Positions 1 to 6,138 of a DNA stretch of 7,144 nt are shown in pieces (the first letter of the stretch is position 1; each line of letters opens with the position of its first letter). The translations under genes were made by a program, and so were the position numbers. Below the pieces are notes generated by a model. It worked only from the letters and a program-made list of their open reading frames with translations. It was not told where the DNA came from and did not search any database. The DNA is taken from NCBI GenBank assembly GCA_003566795.1, contig PXBU01000147.1:1-7144 (forward strand). The letters are read 5' to 3'. The stretch comes from Puniceicoccaceae bacterium (GTDB taxonomy: Bacteria; Verrucomicrobiota; Verrucomicrobiia; Opitutales; Coraliomargaritaceae).

Positions 1-1009
1 ACACGCCAGCGAGATTGGCCGTATCAAGCATGCCCGCGGGGCCGATTATTATGACCCCACGCGGGAGGCGATCGTGATGGCCAAAATTGCCGCGCTCAAC
101 CAAGGTCCGAGCACGGATGCCACCTTGCGCGCGGTTTATCGCGAGGTAATTTCGAGTTCCATCGCGTTGGAAAAAAAGCTGGTGATCGCCTACCTCGGTC
201 CGGAAGCAACTTTCACGCACCAGGCTGCGATCCGCAACTTTGGCGTGAGCCTATGCTACCAGGCGATGAAGACGATTCCCGACGTCTTCAGTGCGGTCGA
301 AGCAGGAGCTGCCGATTACGGTGTGATCCCGATTGAGAATTCCACCGAAGGCGCGGTGTTTCACTCGATGGACATGCTGGTCGATTCAGACCTGCACATT
401 TGCTCGCAAGTTTACTTGCCCATTGAGCACTGTCTCGTCGCGCGGGTGCCGGTCGCTCAAATCAAAGAAATTCGCTCCAAGGACCAGGCGATTGGCCAGT
501 GCCGCGAGTGGTTGCAGGCGCATTTACCCGGAGTGCCGACGATGGATGTGGTGAGCACGGCCGAGGCCGTACGCATGGCCGCCGCGACCGAGGGCGTGGC
601 GGCGATTGCCAGCGTGCACTCCGCGCTGCATTACGGCGTGCCGGTGCAGGTGCGGAGTATTCAGGACCGGGATGATAACGTCACCCGTTTTCTGGTGATC
701 GGCAAGACGCGGGCCAAGCCGCTGGGCGAAGGCCGCGACAAGACCAGCCTGGTGCTCTCGCTCAAAGACGAGCCCGGCGCACTGGAAAAAACACTGCGCC
801 CCTTCGGTAAGCGGGGGATCAATCTCAGTAAAATCGAGTCACGCCCGAGTCGTAAAAAGGCTTGGGACTACCTCTTCTTTATCGACTTTATTGGCCATTA
901 CCAAGACGCTACTGTGCAGGGTGCGCTCAGCGAGCTGGAGCAGCACTGTGAGTTCGTCAAGTGGCTCGGCAGCTATCCGAACGTAAACTCGGACAGTCGC
1001 GGTATTTGA
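1..1009 (+). CDS. pheA: Bifunctional chorismate mutase/prephenate dehydratase (P-protein), 5'-truncated by the window edge
   Basis: This cytoplasmic enzyme converts chorismate to prephenate and then to phenylpyruvate, the route to phenylalanine. The reading frame is open from base 2, so the gene starts before the window; the GTG at 74 and ATG at 77 are internal. The first 30 or so codons are the end of an AroQ-type chorismate mutase domain, with IGRIKHA followed by DPTRE supplying the expected Lys and Arg-Glu residues. The prephenate dehydratase domain starts near base 180 with AYLGPEATFTHQAA, then PIENSTEGAV and the catalytic DNVTRF motif near base 675. A C-terminal ACT domain follows (GALEKTLRPF, then ESRP), which in this family binds phenylalanine for feedback inhibition. 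All hallmark motifs visible are intact. It ends in TGA 30 bases from the end of the convergent porin gene and has no evident functional link to the genes to its right. Confidence 0.96.
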   Translation, partial: HASEIGRIKHARGADYYDPTREAIVMAKIAALNQGPSTDATLRAVYREVISSSIALEKKLVIAYLGPEATFTHQAAIRNFGVSLCYQAMKTIPDVFSAVEAGAADYGVIPIENSTEGAVFHSMDMLVDSDLHICSQVYLPIEHCLVARVPVAQIKEIRSKDQAIGQCREWLQAHLPGVPTMDVVSTAEAVRMAAATEGVAAIASVHSALHYGVPVQVRSIQDRDDNVTRFLVIGKTRAKPLGEGRDKTSLVLSLKDEPGALEKTLRPFGKRGINLSKIESRPSRKKAWDYLFFIDFIGHYQDATVQGALSELEQHCEFVKWLGSYPNVNSDSRGI

Positions 1010-1029
1010 TGTCGGGCATGTATTGGGTC

Positions 1030-1051
1030 CTCCGGTCCGCTAAAACCGGAG
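1030..1051. terminator. Inverted repeat between convergent genes, possible bidirectional terminator
   Basis: CTCCGGT (1030-1036) and ACCGGAG (1045-1051) form a perfect 7-bp stem around an 8-base loop, in the short gap between the convergent pheA and porin genes and overlapping the last codons of the porin. Position and GC-rich stem suit a terminator read from both sides. Neither strand has a clear T-run after the stem, so it is not a classic intrinsic terminator and the call is tentative. Confidence 0.35.
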
Positions 1052-2224
1052 ATTAAGCGAGAAAGTGATCGCCCGGCTGTCGAGGTCAAAGTCCCCATTC
1101 AGAGTCGGTGATTGTTCGTTGCCGGAGACCGACCGTCCGTCATCGAAAGCTTGCTGATAGGCCAGCATCCACGAAAGACGTTCGAGCGACTGGCCCACAC
1201 CAACTGCGAAAAAATGGCGGTCCGAGTCTGGAACGATGGGGAGGAGGTCGGCATCCGGCACCGCGTTTTCGACAAAGGTGTATCCAGCACTCAGGTGAAA
1301 GCCCTTGTCGAGATAACGGGTCGCGCCGACTGACCAGATGAAGGCAGACTCCCAGTTCAGATCGTACGCCAAGGGGATCGGTAGTTCGCTCTCGATCTCC
1401 AGCGTGTTGACCCGGTCCCAGTTCGTCCAATCGGCATTGAATTCAAAATTCCAGCGTTCATTTGGGCGATATGAGTAGCCGAAGATAATCGATTCCGGAT
1501 AGATGAGGTCGGCATCGCCATCCACTGGATTAAATCCAGTGATAGGTCCTGAAACGGTGCCACTATATTTTGCCTTGGTTTTGGCTTGGTAATTGAGGCC
1601 GAAGCTGTGTTTCTCCGAAGGCTGCCACAGGAGCGAGAGGGAATAACCCACGGTTTGGTCAGTCCCGTCATACTGCACGGCATTGGCTTTGATGTCGACC
1701 TCCGTGTCATCATAGCTGAGGCCACCCGCGATGGAAAGCGTATCCGTGACCCGCCAGGCAACGACTGCGTGGTATTTGACATATTGTAAATCTGCTTGGT
1801 AGGGAACGCCAGGATCTGCCGTGGCAAAAGCCGCATCGCGGCCCCAATCCGTGCTGAGCGCGAAGGGCGCGTAGACACCAAAGCCGATCGAGAAAGGGGT
1901 GTCCTTAAAGGAGTGCGACGCAAAGAAACTCGGCACCGGTTGCCATTTATCGTCCATCTTGCTCTTGCCGGTCAGATCGCTGTCAAACTCGTAGCCGAGT
2001 GAAATCGCGAAGACGTTGCCCTGAAATTGCGTGCCTTCGATTTGGGTCAAACCGGCAGCATTGTAGAAAACTGCCGAGGGATTGTCGGCGGTGGCGGCGA
2101 AGGCATTACCGCGGGCGGTGGCGAAAGGATCGATGTAAGCGATCCGAGTAGCCGCGGCACGGATTTCCGGCACAGCGGCACTTGCAAAAGCCCAGGCGAG
2201 GAGGAGCGGGGTGTATTTATTCAT
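1040..2224 (-). CDS. OmpP1/FadL-family outer-membrane long-chain fatty acid transport protein
   Basis: This 394-residue protein is a predicted outer-membrane beta-barrel for uptake of long-chain fatty acids or other hydrophobic compounds. Residues 1 to about 23 form a signal peptide (Lys3, a hydrophobic stretch, then a likely cleavage after EIRA). The mature N-terminus carries the family's hatch signature, ARGNAFAATADNPSAVFYNA followed by AGL (about residues 37-59); the common NPAG is NAAG here. The rest shows alternating amphipathic strands rich in Tyr, Trp and Phe, such as SIGFGVYAPF and WRVTDTLSIAGGLSYDD. It ends in ITFSLNLRF, and a terminal Phe is typical of barrels inserted by BamA. Length is close to E. 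coli FadL (just over 420 mature residues). Its ATG overlaps the TGA of the upstream kinase (ATGA) and lacks a Shine-Dalgarno sequence, so translation is probably coupled. The family also imports aromatic hydrocarbons and some long-chain signal molecules, so the substrate is not fixed by sequence. Confidence 0.9.
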   Translation of the reverse strand: MNKYTPLLLAWAFASAAVPEIRAAATRIAYIDPFATARGNAFAATADNPSAVFYNAAGLTQIEGTQFQGNVFAISLGYEFDSDLTGKSKMDDKWQPVPSFFASHSFKDTPFSIGFGVYAPFALSTDWGRDAAFATADPGVPYQADLQYVKYHAVVAWRVTDTLSIAGGLSYDDTEVDIKANAVQYDGTDQTVGYSLSLLWQPSEKHSFGLNYQAKTKAKYSGTVSGPITGFNPVDGDADLIYPESIIFGYSYRPNERWNFEFNADWTNWDRVNTLEIESELPIPLAYDLNWESAFIWSVGATRYLDKGFHLSAGYTFVENAVPDADLLPIVPDSDRHFFAVGVGQSLERLSWMLAYQQAFDDGRSVSGNEQSPTLNGDFDLDSRAITFSLNLRF

Positions 2225-4239
2225 GCAGTTGTTTGCAGCAGCGAGGGAAGTTCGATCTCAAGGTCGCAGGTATTTTCTGAATTCCGCGGGTGGAGGCGTA
2301 AATAGCCATTGTGCTCGTGGATGATTTTTCGAGCTACGGCAAGCCCCAGGCCGACGCCGGTGTTGCGTGTGGTGTAAAATGCTTCGGTCGCGTGCTGCAA
2401 AATGTCAGCCGGGATGCCGGGACCGCCGTCCTTGATGTGTAGGCGAAGAATACCCTCATTGCTTTCGTCGAGGATGACGTGAATTTCCTGCTCGCCGGGT
2501 TCTGCCTGCATGGAGTTCAGGAAGACTTCTTCCAGCGCATGCAGGAGGGCCTCGGGATTCGCTTGGACTGTCGTGCCGTCGGCATGGTTTTCGAAGCGCA
2601 ATTTGGCCGTTGTGTTACTGGCACTGCTTTGAGCCCGCTCAAAGGCGTGGTTGATCAGGGCAGCGAGTTGGGTTTCCTGACTCCCCGCGATCGAAGATTG
2701 TGCCATGTAGAGCATTTGTTCGCTGAAGCGCTTGATGCGGGCGGTTTCGGTGGAGAGGGCTTTTTTGAGTGAAGCCTGAAATTTGGGTTGCTCGATTTTC
2801 TGATCGATGAGCTGTGCATGAGTGGTCAGGGGGACCAGCGAGTTGCGGATCTCGTGGGCAAAGCGCTCGGCAATCAGGCTGATCAATTCGCTTTTTGATG
2901 CATCGACCGCACTTTGCTTGCTGGCTTCAATTTTAGTGAAATCCTCGATGATGACCATGGTGGGGCGGGGCAGCAGCAGGAGTTCACCTTTTTGAGGAAA
3001 GGGAAAGATGGAGACTCTGAAAGTATTGCCTTCGGTTGCGCCAGCTATTAGGAAAGGTTCGGAGGTTTCCCCTTTCTCTACTGTGCGGTGGATGGGGCCA
3101 GCCAGTTGCGACGGCAATTCTGCAAAATCAATATCACGATGCGTGTCTGAAAGCTCAATGCCCAAAAATTGCTTTGCCGGATCATTGGCATAGAGCACCC
3201 GCAGATCTTCCCCGAAGACAAGTGCGCCGCTGGACATGGAATGCAGGACGTTCTCAATCAGCCGACTGTGCTGGGCGAGTTCACCGTGCAGCCGACTATT
3301 GCGAATAGCCAGCCCCAGTTCCTCCATTAGTATGTAGAGCAGCTCGAGTTCGTCGTTGGTGTATTCGCGACCCGTGACTGGACCGTTCAATACGGCGACT
3401 CCAATGGAACCTTCACGATCACTGATAGGTATCGCGGTGTGACAGCCCAGGATCGCGAACTCCTTTGCGACAGTGGATGCATACTGCCTGACAGGATCGG
3501 AGTGGCGGCTGGCATGACCTTGCAAAATACGCGGCTCTTCGCTCAGCTCCCGGCCTATTCCAGAGCTGCGACTCAGTTGAAAACACTCAACCAGGTCAAC
3601 CGGTAGCCCGATGGATGCGATGCATTTAAGTTGATTGGTTTCGGCCTTTTTAATCAGCGATTGTTTGGCAGAGCTTTCCAGGAAGATGCCGATCCGGCTG
3701 AAGCTGATGTGGTCGCGCAGCTTGAGGATGAAATGTTGCGTAAAGGCCTTGTAGTCCAGACTGTAAGTGAGGATGTGCGAGAGGTCCCGCAGTGTATGGA
3801 GGGTGGAGGAAGCATCGCCAGATGCGGCTTTCCGCGTGACGACCGCAGTTTGATTGAAGTCTTTGCCCCCATCTGTTGTTGGCTGCGCTTCCCGTCCAGA
3901 GCAGAGGCGTAACAAGGATTGCGCCGGGAAGGGCGCAGCAAAATAAAAGTCGGCCCCTGCAGCAAATGCAGTGCGCTCGCCTGTAACACTGTATTCGGGT
4001 GCCAATACCACCGTAAATAGCTCTGGCTGTAGTGCCCGCAGTCGCTTCAGCTGGCGGCTTAAGGCATCGTCTCCGGCATCGGCGTAAATGATGGCAGTGT
4101 CGATCGCACCGCGTCCCAGCGCACTGCTGACTTCATCGGCAGAGGTCTTAAGGATTATCTTGAGGTCAGGGGTCGAGAAAACCTCCCGCAAACTTGGCGG
4201 GATGGTGGTTTCATTTCTGATGAAAAGAAGGTGAATCAC
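2221..4239 (-). CDS. Soluble sensor histidine kinase: pseudo-receiver, GAF, PAS, HisKA, HATPase
   Basis: This 672-residue protein has no membrane segment, so it should sense a cytoplasmic signal. Residues 1-112 look like a receiver fold, but the usual catalytic residues are absent: strand 1 ends in RNE instead of an acidic pair, strand 3 (AIIYADAG) has no cleanly placed phospho-Asp, and the KPF of strand 5 is APF at 102-104. Residues about 150-316 fit a GAF domain and about 324-440 a PAS domain (ENVLHSMSSGALVFGEDLRV). The kinase core has the H-box AERFAHEIRNSLVPL (His462), N-box EEVFLNSMQAE (Asn575), G1 DGGPGIP (604-610), F-box AFYTT and G2 GVGLGLAV (628-635), resembling NtrB/AtoS-type kinases and apparently active. 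The start is GTG; an in-frame TAG lies three codons upstream, so no earlier start exists, and the first receiver strand begins at once. No strong Shine-Dalgarno sequence is seen. It leads the operon with the FadL-type gene and is divergent from the acyltransferase-methyltransferase gene. Its cognate response regulator is not in the window. Confidence 0.92.
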   Translation of the reverse strand: MIHLLFIRNETTIPPSLREVFSTPDLKIILKTSADEVSSALGRGAIDTAIIYADAGDDALSRQLKRLRALQPELFTVVLAPEYSVTGERTAFAAGADFYFAAPFPAQSLLRLCSGREAQPTTDGGKDFNQTAVVTRKAASGDASSTLHTLRDLSHILTYSLDYKAFTQHFILKLRDHISFSRIGIFLESSAKQSLIKKAETNQLKCIASIGLPVDLVECFQLSRSSGIGRELSEEPRILQGHASRHSDPVRQYASTVAKEFAILGCHTAIPISDREGSIGVAVLNGPVTGREYTNDELELLYILMEELGLAIRNSRLHGELAQHSRLIENVLHSMSSGALVFGEDLRVLYANDPAKQFLGIELSDTHRDIDFAELPSQLAGPIHRTVEKGETSEPFLIAGATEGNTFRVSIFPFPQKGELLLLPRPTMVIIEDFTKIEASKQSAVDASKSELISLIAERFAHEIRNSLVPLTTHAQLIDQKIEQPKFQASLKKALSTETARIKRFSEQMLYMAQSSIAGSQETQLAALINHAFERAQSSASNTTAKLRFENHADGTTVQANPEALLHALEEVFLNSMQAEPGEQEIHVILDESNEGILRLHIKDGGPGIPADILQHATEAFYTTRNTGVGLGLAVARKIIHEHNGYLRLHPRNSENTCDLEIELPSLLQTTA

Positions 4240-4326
4240 TCGAAACTATTCTGCATGAGTTGTATGGAGGTGAGTTATCGAGGTTGTCGAATATTTTTCG
4301 GAGTATTTCAAGCAGGTTGTTGCTTC

Positions 4327-4336
4327 GGCCTAGGCC
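4327..4336. repeat. 10-bp perfect palindrome GGCCTAGGCC
   Basis: GGCCTAGGCC is fully self-complementary and lies in the middle of the divergent region, about 90 bases from the kinase start and 114 from the fusion-gene start. It could be a dimeric regulator site, but nothing beyond position and symmetry supports that, and the flanks do not extend the symmetry. Confidence 0.35.
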
Positions 4337-4340
4337 ACTA

Positions 4341-4365
4341 CAAGGTGCGCTTGCTGCCAAGGTGC
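4341..4365. repeat. Direct repeat CAAGGTGC, 17-bp period
   Basis: CAAGGTGC occurs at 4341-4348 and 4358-4365, start to start 17 bp apart, between the palindrome and the inverted repeat of the divergent region. Tandem 8-mers can be sites for a regulator binding as a direct-repeat dimer. This is a weak call, because a repeat this short can occur by chance. Confidence 0.3.
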
Positions 4366-4368
4366 CTT

Positions 4369-4384
4369 CGCAATCGGCATTGCG
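4369..4384. promoter_or_regulatory. Inverted repeat upstream of the -35, candidate operator
   Basis: CGCAAT (4369-4374) and ATTGCG (4379-4384) are perfect 6-bp arms around the 4-base centre CGGC. The element ends 17 bases before the proposed -35 at 4402, a usual location for an activator site. No known regulator is recognised from the sequence. Confidence 0.4.
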
Positions 4385-4401
4385 CTCGGCTCATTTTGTC
4401 G

Positions 4402-4431
4402 TTGTCTAATTCGATGCGATCTCGGTATAAG
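4402..4431 (+). promoter_or_regulatory. Sigma-70-like promoter for the acyltransferase-methyltransferase/kinase operon
   Basis: TTGTCT (4402-4407) matches the -35 consensus at four of six bases and TATAAG (4426-4431) matches the -10 at five of six, with an 18-base spacer. Transcription would start near 4438, giving a leader of only about 12 bases before the GTG at 4450. No Shine-Dalgarno sequence fits in that leader. The imperfect -35 beside an inverted repeat suggests a promoter needing an activator. Confidence 0.5.
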
Positions 4432-4449
4432 CTTTTTTTGTGCTAATTT

Positions 4450-6138
4450 GTGACCATAATTAAACGAGATAATCTCTCCATTCAGAGTGAGGTAGTTTAC
4501 TTTCCCTCGCGCTCTGGGCATCGAATCGTCGCCTATGTTGATCAGGCGGATGACTGTTCTGATGATGCCGATTTCGTCATTGTCACGCCTAAGTTTGGCG
4601 AGTCCAAAAAAAATAATCTTCAGCTCGCTTACCAGTTAGCTGCCAATGGATTAAGGGTTTTGCGTTTTGACCATACCTTCCACGTTGGAGAAAGTGAGGG
4701 GGATATCGAGGGCTATACTTTCTCCAGTGCGATTACCGATATACTTTCAGCGATCGATTTTCTTGAGCTGCAGCACAATGTAGCGCGGGTGCAATTGGTG
4801 GCCAATAGTCTCTCGGCACGCTGCGCACTCCGGGTGGCCGCGATTGATCAACGGGTTTTCCGCCTGGTCACAATGGTGGGAGTGGTTAATTTCCAACATA
4901 CGGCAAAGGAAGTTTATCAGCGGGATATGGTTGGTGAGTTTCAGCGGGGATGTATGCAGGGAATTTCAGATATTCTGGGCCATCAGGTGAATGTGGATCA
5001 ATTTTTAACCGACTGCATCGAAAATAATCTGCACGATCTGGATGGTTCGATCCACGATGTCCGCGCGGCAAAATGTGAGATTTTCTTCTTTAATGCCGAC
5101 CGTGATGTCTGGGTCGACATCGAGGATGTGCAGCAGCTCGGAGGCATGAGTTATTTAGTTACCGTCGCCACTGTCGAGGGTGCCATGCACGAATTAAGAG
5201 AAAATCCCAAAGCTGCTGAAAAGGCAGCGATGACAATGATTTATGTGTGTAAGGCGGGCGAATTGCCGACCGACAAAGGAAGCAATATGAGCCTCATTTT
5301 GCCCGACTCCAAGACGCTCTTTGCGCAAAACCGGATCGAACGGGAGCGATTGCGGGCGGCAGCTCCCCTGCGTGAAAGTGAGCAGGATTTCTGGAAGGCT
5401 TATCTGCACAAGTATAACATTCTGGAGGCTGTCGGTGACTATCAGGATTACCTTCGTTTGATCGGTAATTGTTTAGGCCCGGTCGAGCCGGGCTTGGTGT
5501 ATTTTGACTGTGGCTGTGGTAACGGACTGTTTGGAGCTTGGTGCGTGAGGGACATGCTGTCCCGCTCACAGGAGTTGCCAGCAATTCCTCCCGTGTACTT
5601 TGGGCTGGATTTAACCGCTAAAGGGCTGGCTGACGCATCCGGTAAGCACGCGGATGCCGGGGCGTCTTTAGGTGGTCTGGCATCAAAGATGAATTTAATG
5701 TATCTCCGGTTTGATTTGGATGATTTGGATGGGGGCTCACCTGCGGCGGTACGCCTGCCATTCGAGGATCAGTCGGTGGATCGCATTTGCTGTAGCCTGC
5801 TCATCTCTTACTTGAAACGCCCGGAAGTCTTACTTGACGAGCTCTACCGGATACTCCGGCCAGGTGGTCGCATCATTGTGTCAAGCATGAAGCCCTATTG
5901 CGATTTATCGCAAATTTACAAGGATGTCGTCGATGAATCCAGTGGCGAGCAAACCCTACAGTCCGCGCGTAACCTGCTCAGTGCAGCTGGCTCGATTAAA
6001 CTAAAGGAGGAAGAGGGACACTATAAATTCTATGACCAACACGAACTAATTGCCTGCGTCAAGCAGGCCGGATTCAAAAAGGCAGAGGCCTATCGATCAT
6101 TCGGTGATCAGGCGAACTTGGTGGCAGCTGGAAAATGA
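4450..6138 (+). CDS. LuxD-like acyl-ACP thioesterase/acyltransferase fused to a class I SAM methyltransferase
   Basis: This 562-residue cytoplasmic protein has two enzymatic halves. Residues about 10-268 resemble LuxD, the myristoyl-ACP thioesterase that supplies fatty acid for bacterial luminescence. It shares the run from NGLRVLRFDHTFHVGESEG (66-84), the elbow ANSLSAR (118-124, the AXSXS form in place of GXSXG, nucleophile Ser120), MVGVVNF (142-148), the acid region NADRDVWV (Asp217 or Asp219) and GAMHEL with His247, giving a complete Ser-Asp-His triad. A linker of about 40 residues follows. Residues about 320-562 are a Rossmann methyltransferase: motif I YFDCGCGNGLFG (351-362), GLDLT (385-389), LPFEDQSVDRICCSLLISYL (436-455) and LYRILRPGGRIIVSS (465-479). 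The likely activity is release of a fatty acid from acyl-ACP and methylation of the product; the exact substrate is inferred. The start is GTG, with an in-frame TAA two codons upstream. Its TGA overlaps the next ATG. No luxC, luxE or luxAB is present, so luminescence is not indicated. Confidence 0.88.
   Translation: MTIIKRDNLSIQSEVVYFPSRSGHRIVAYVDQADDCSDDADFVIVTPKFGESKKNNLQLAYQLAANGLRVLRFDHTFHVGESEGDIEGYTFSSAITDILSAIDFLELQHNVARVQLVANSLSARCALRVAAIDQRVFRLVTMVGVVNFQHTAKEVYQRDMVGEFQRGCMQGISDILGHQVNVDQFLTDCIENNLHDLDGSIHDVRAAKCEIFFFNADRDVWVDIEDVQQLGGMSYLVTVATVEGAMHELRENPKAAEKAAMTMIYVCKAGELPTDKGSNMSLILPDSKTLFAQNRIERERLRAAAPLRESEQDFWKAYLHKYNILEAVGDYQDYLRLIGNCLGPVEPGLVYFDCGCGNGLFGAWCVRDMLSRSQELPAIPPVYFGLDLTAKGLADASGKHADAGASLGGLASKMNLMYLRFDLDDLDGGSPAAVRLPFEDQSVDRICCSLLISYLKRPEVLLDELYRILRPGGRIIVSSMKPYCDLSQIYKDVVDESSGEQTLQSARNLLSAAGSIKLKEEEGHYKFYDQHELIACVKQAGFKKAEAYRSFGDQANLVAAGK

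Larger units (their letters stand above)
4240..4449. other. Divergent intergenic regulatory region (210 bp)
   Basis: This gap separates the start of the minus-strand kinase-porin operon from the start of the plus-strand acyltransferase-methyltransferase operon, so it must hold promoters for both unless transcription enters from elsewhere. It contains a rightward sigma-70-like promoter, an inverted repeat, a 10-bp palindrome and a direct repeat, each listed separately. I could not find a convincing leftward promoter. The 71-codon open frame running through it (4231-4446) resembles no protein I recognise and is judged non-coding. Confidence 0.7.

Noticed and set aside
74..79. GTG/ATG at 74-79 as the start of a stand-alone prephenate dehydratase
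   Set aside because: The frame is open back to base 2 and encodes recognisable chorismate mutase residues, so these codons are internal to a longer bifunctional gene.
4231..4446. 71-codon open frame in the divergent region
   Set aside because: It has no recognisable domain and no ribosome binding site, and it runs through the proposed promoter and operator elements.
4240..4449. A leftward promoter for the kinase-porin operon
   Set aside because: A TTGAAA is present on the minus strand (about 4301-4306), but no acceptable -10 lies 15-19 bases downstream. A search for a sigma-54 pattern also failed on the GG-GC spacing.
4450..6138. A luminescence (lux) gene cluster
   Set aside because: Only the LuxD-like domain is present. 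There is no luciferase, LuxC or LuxE, and the fused partner is a methyltransferase.
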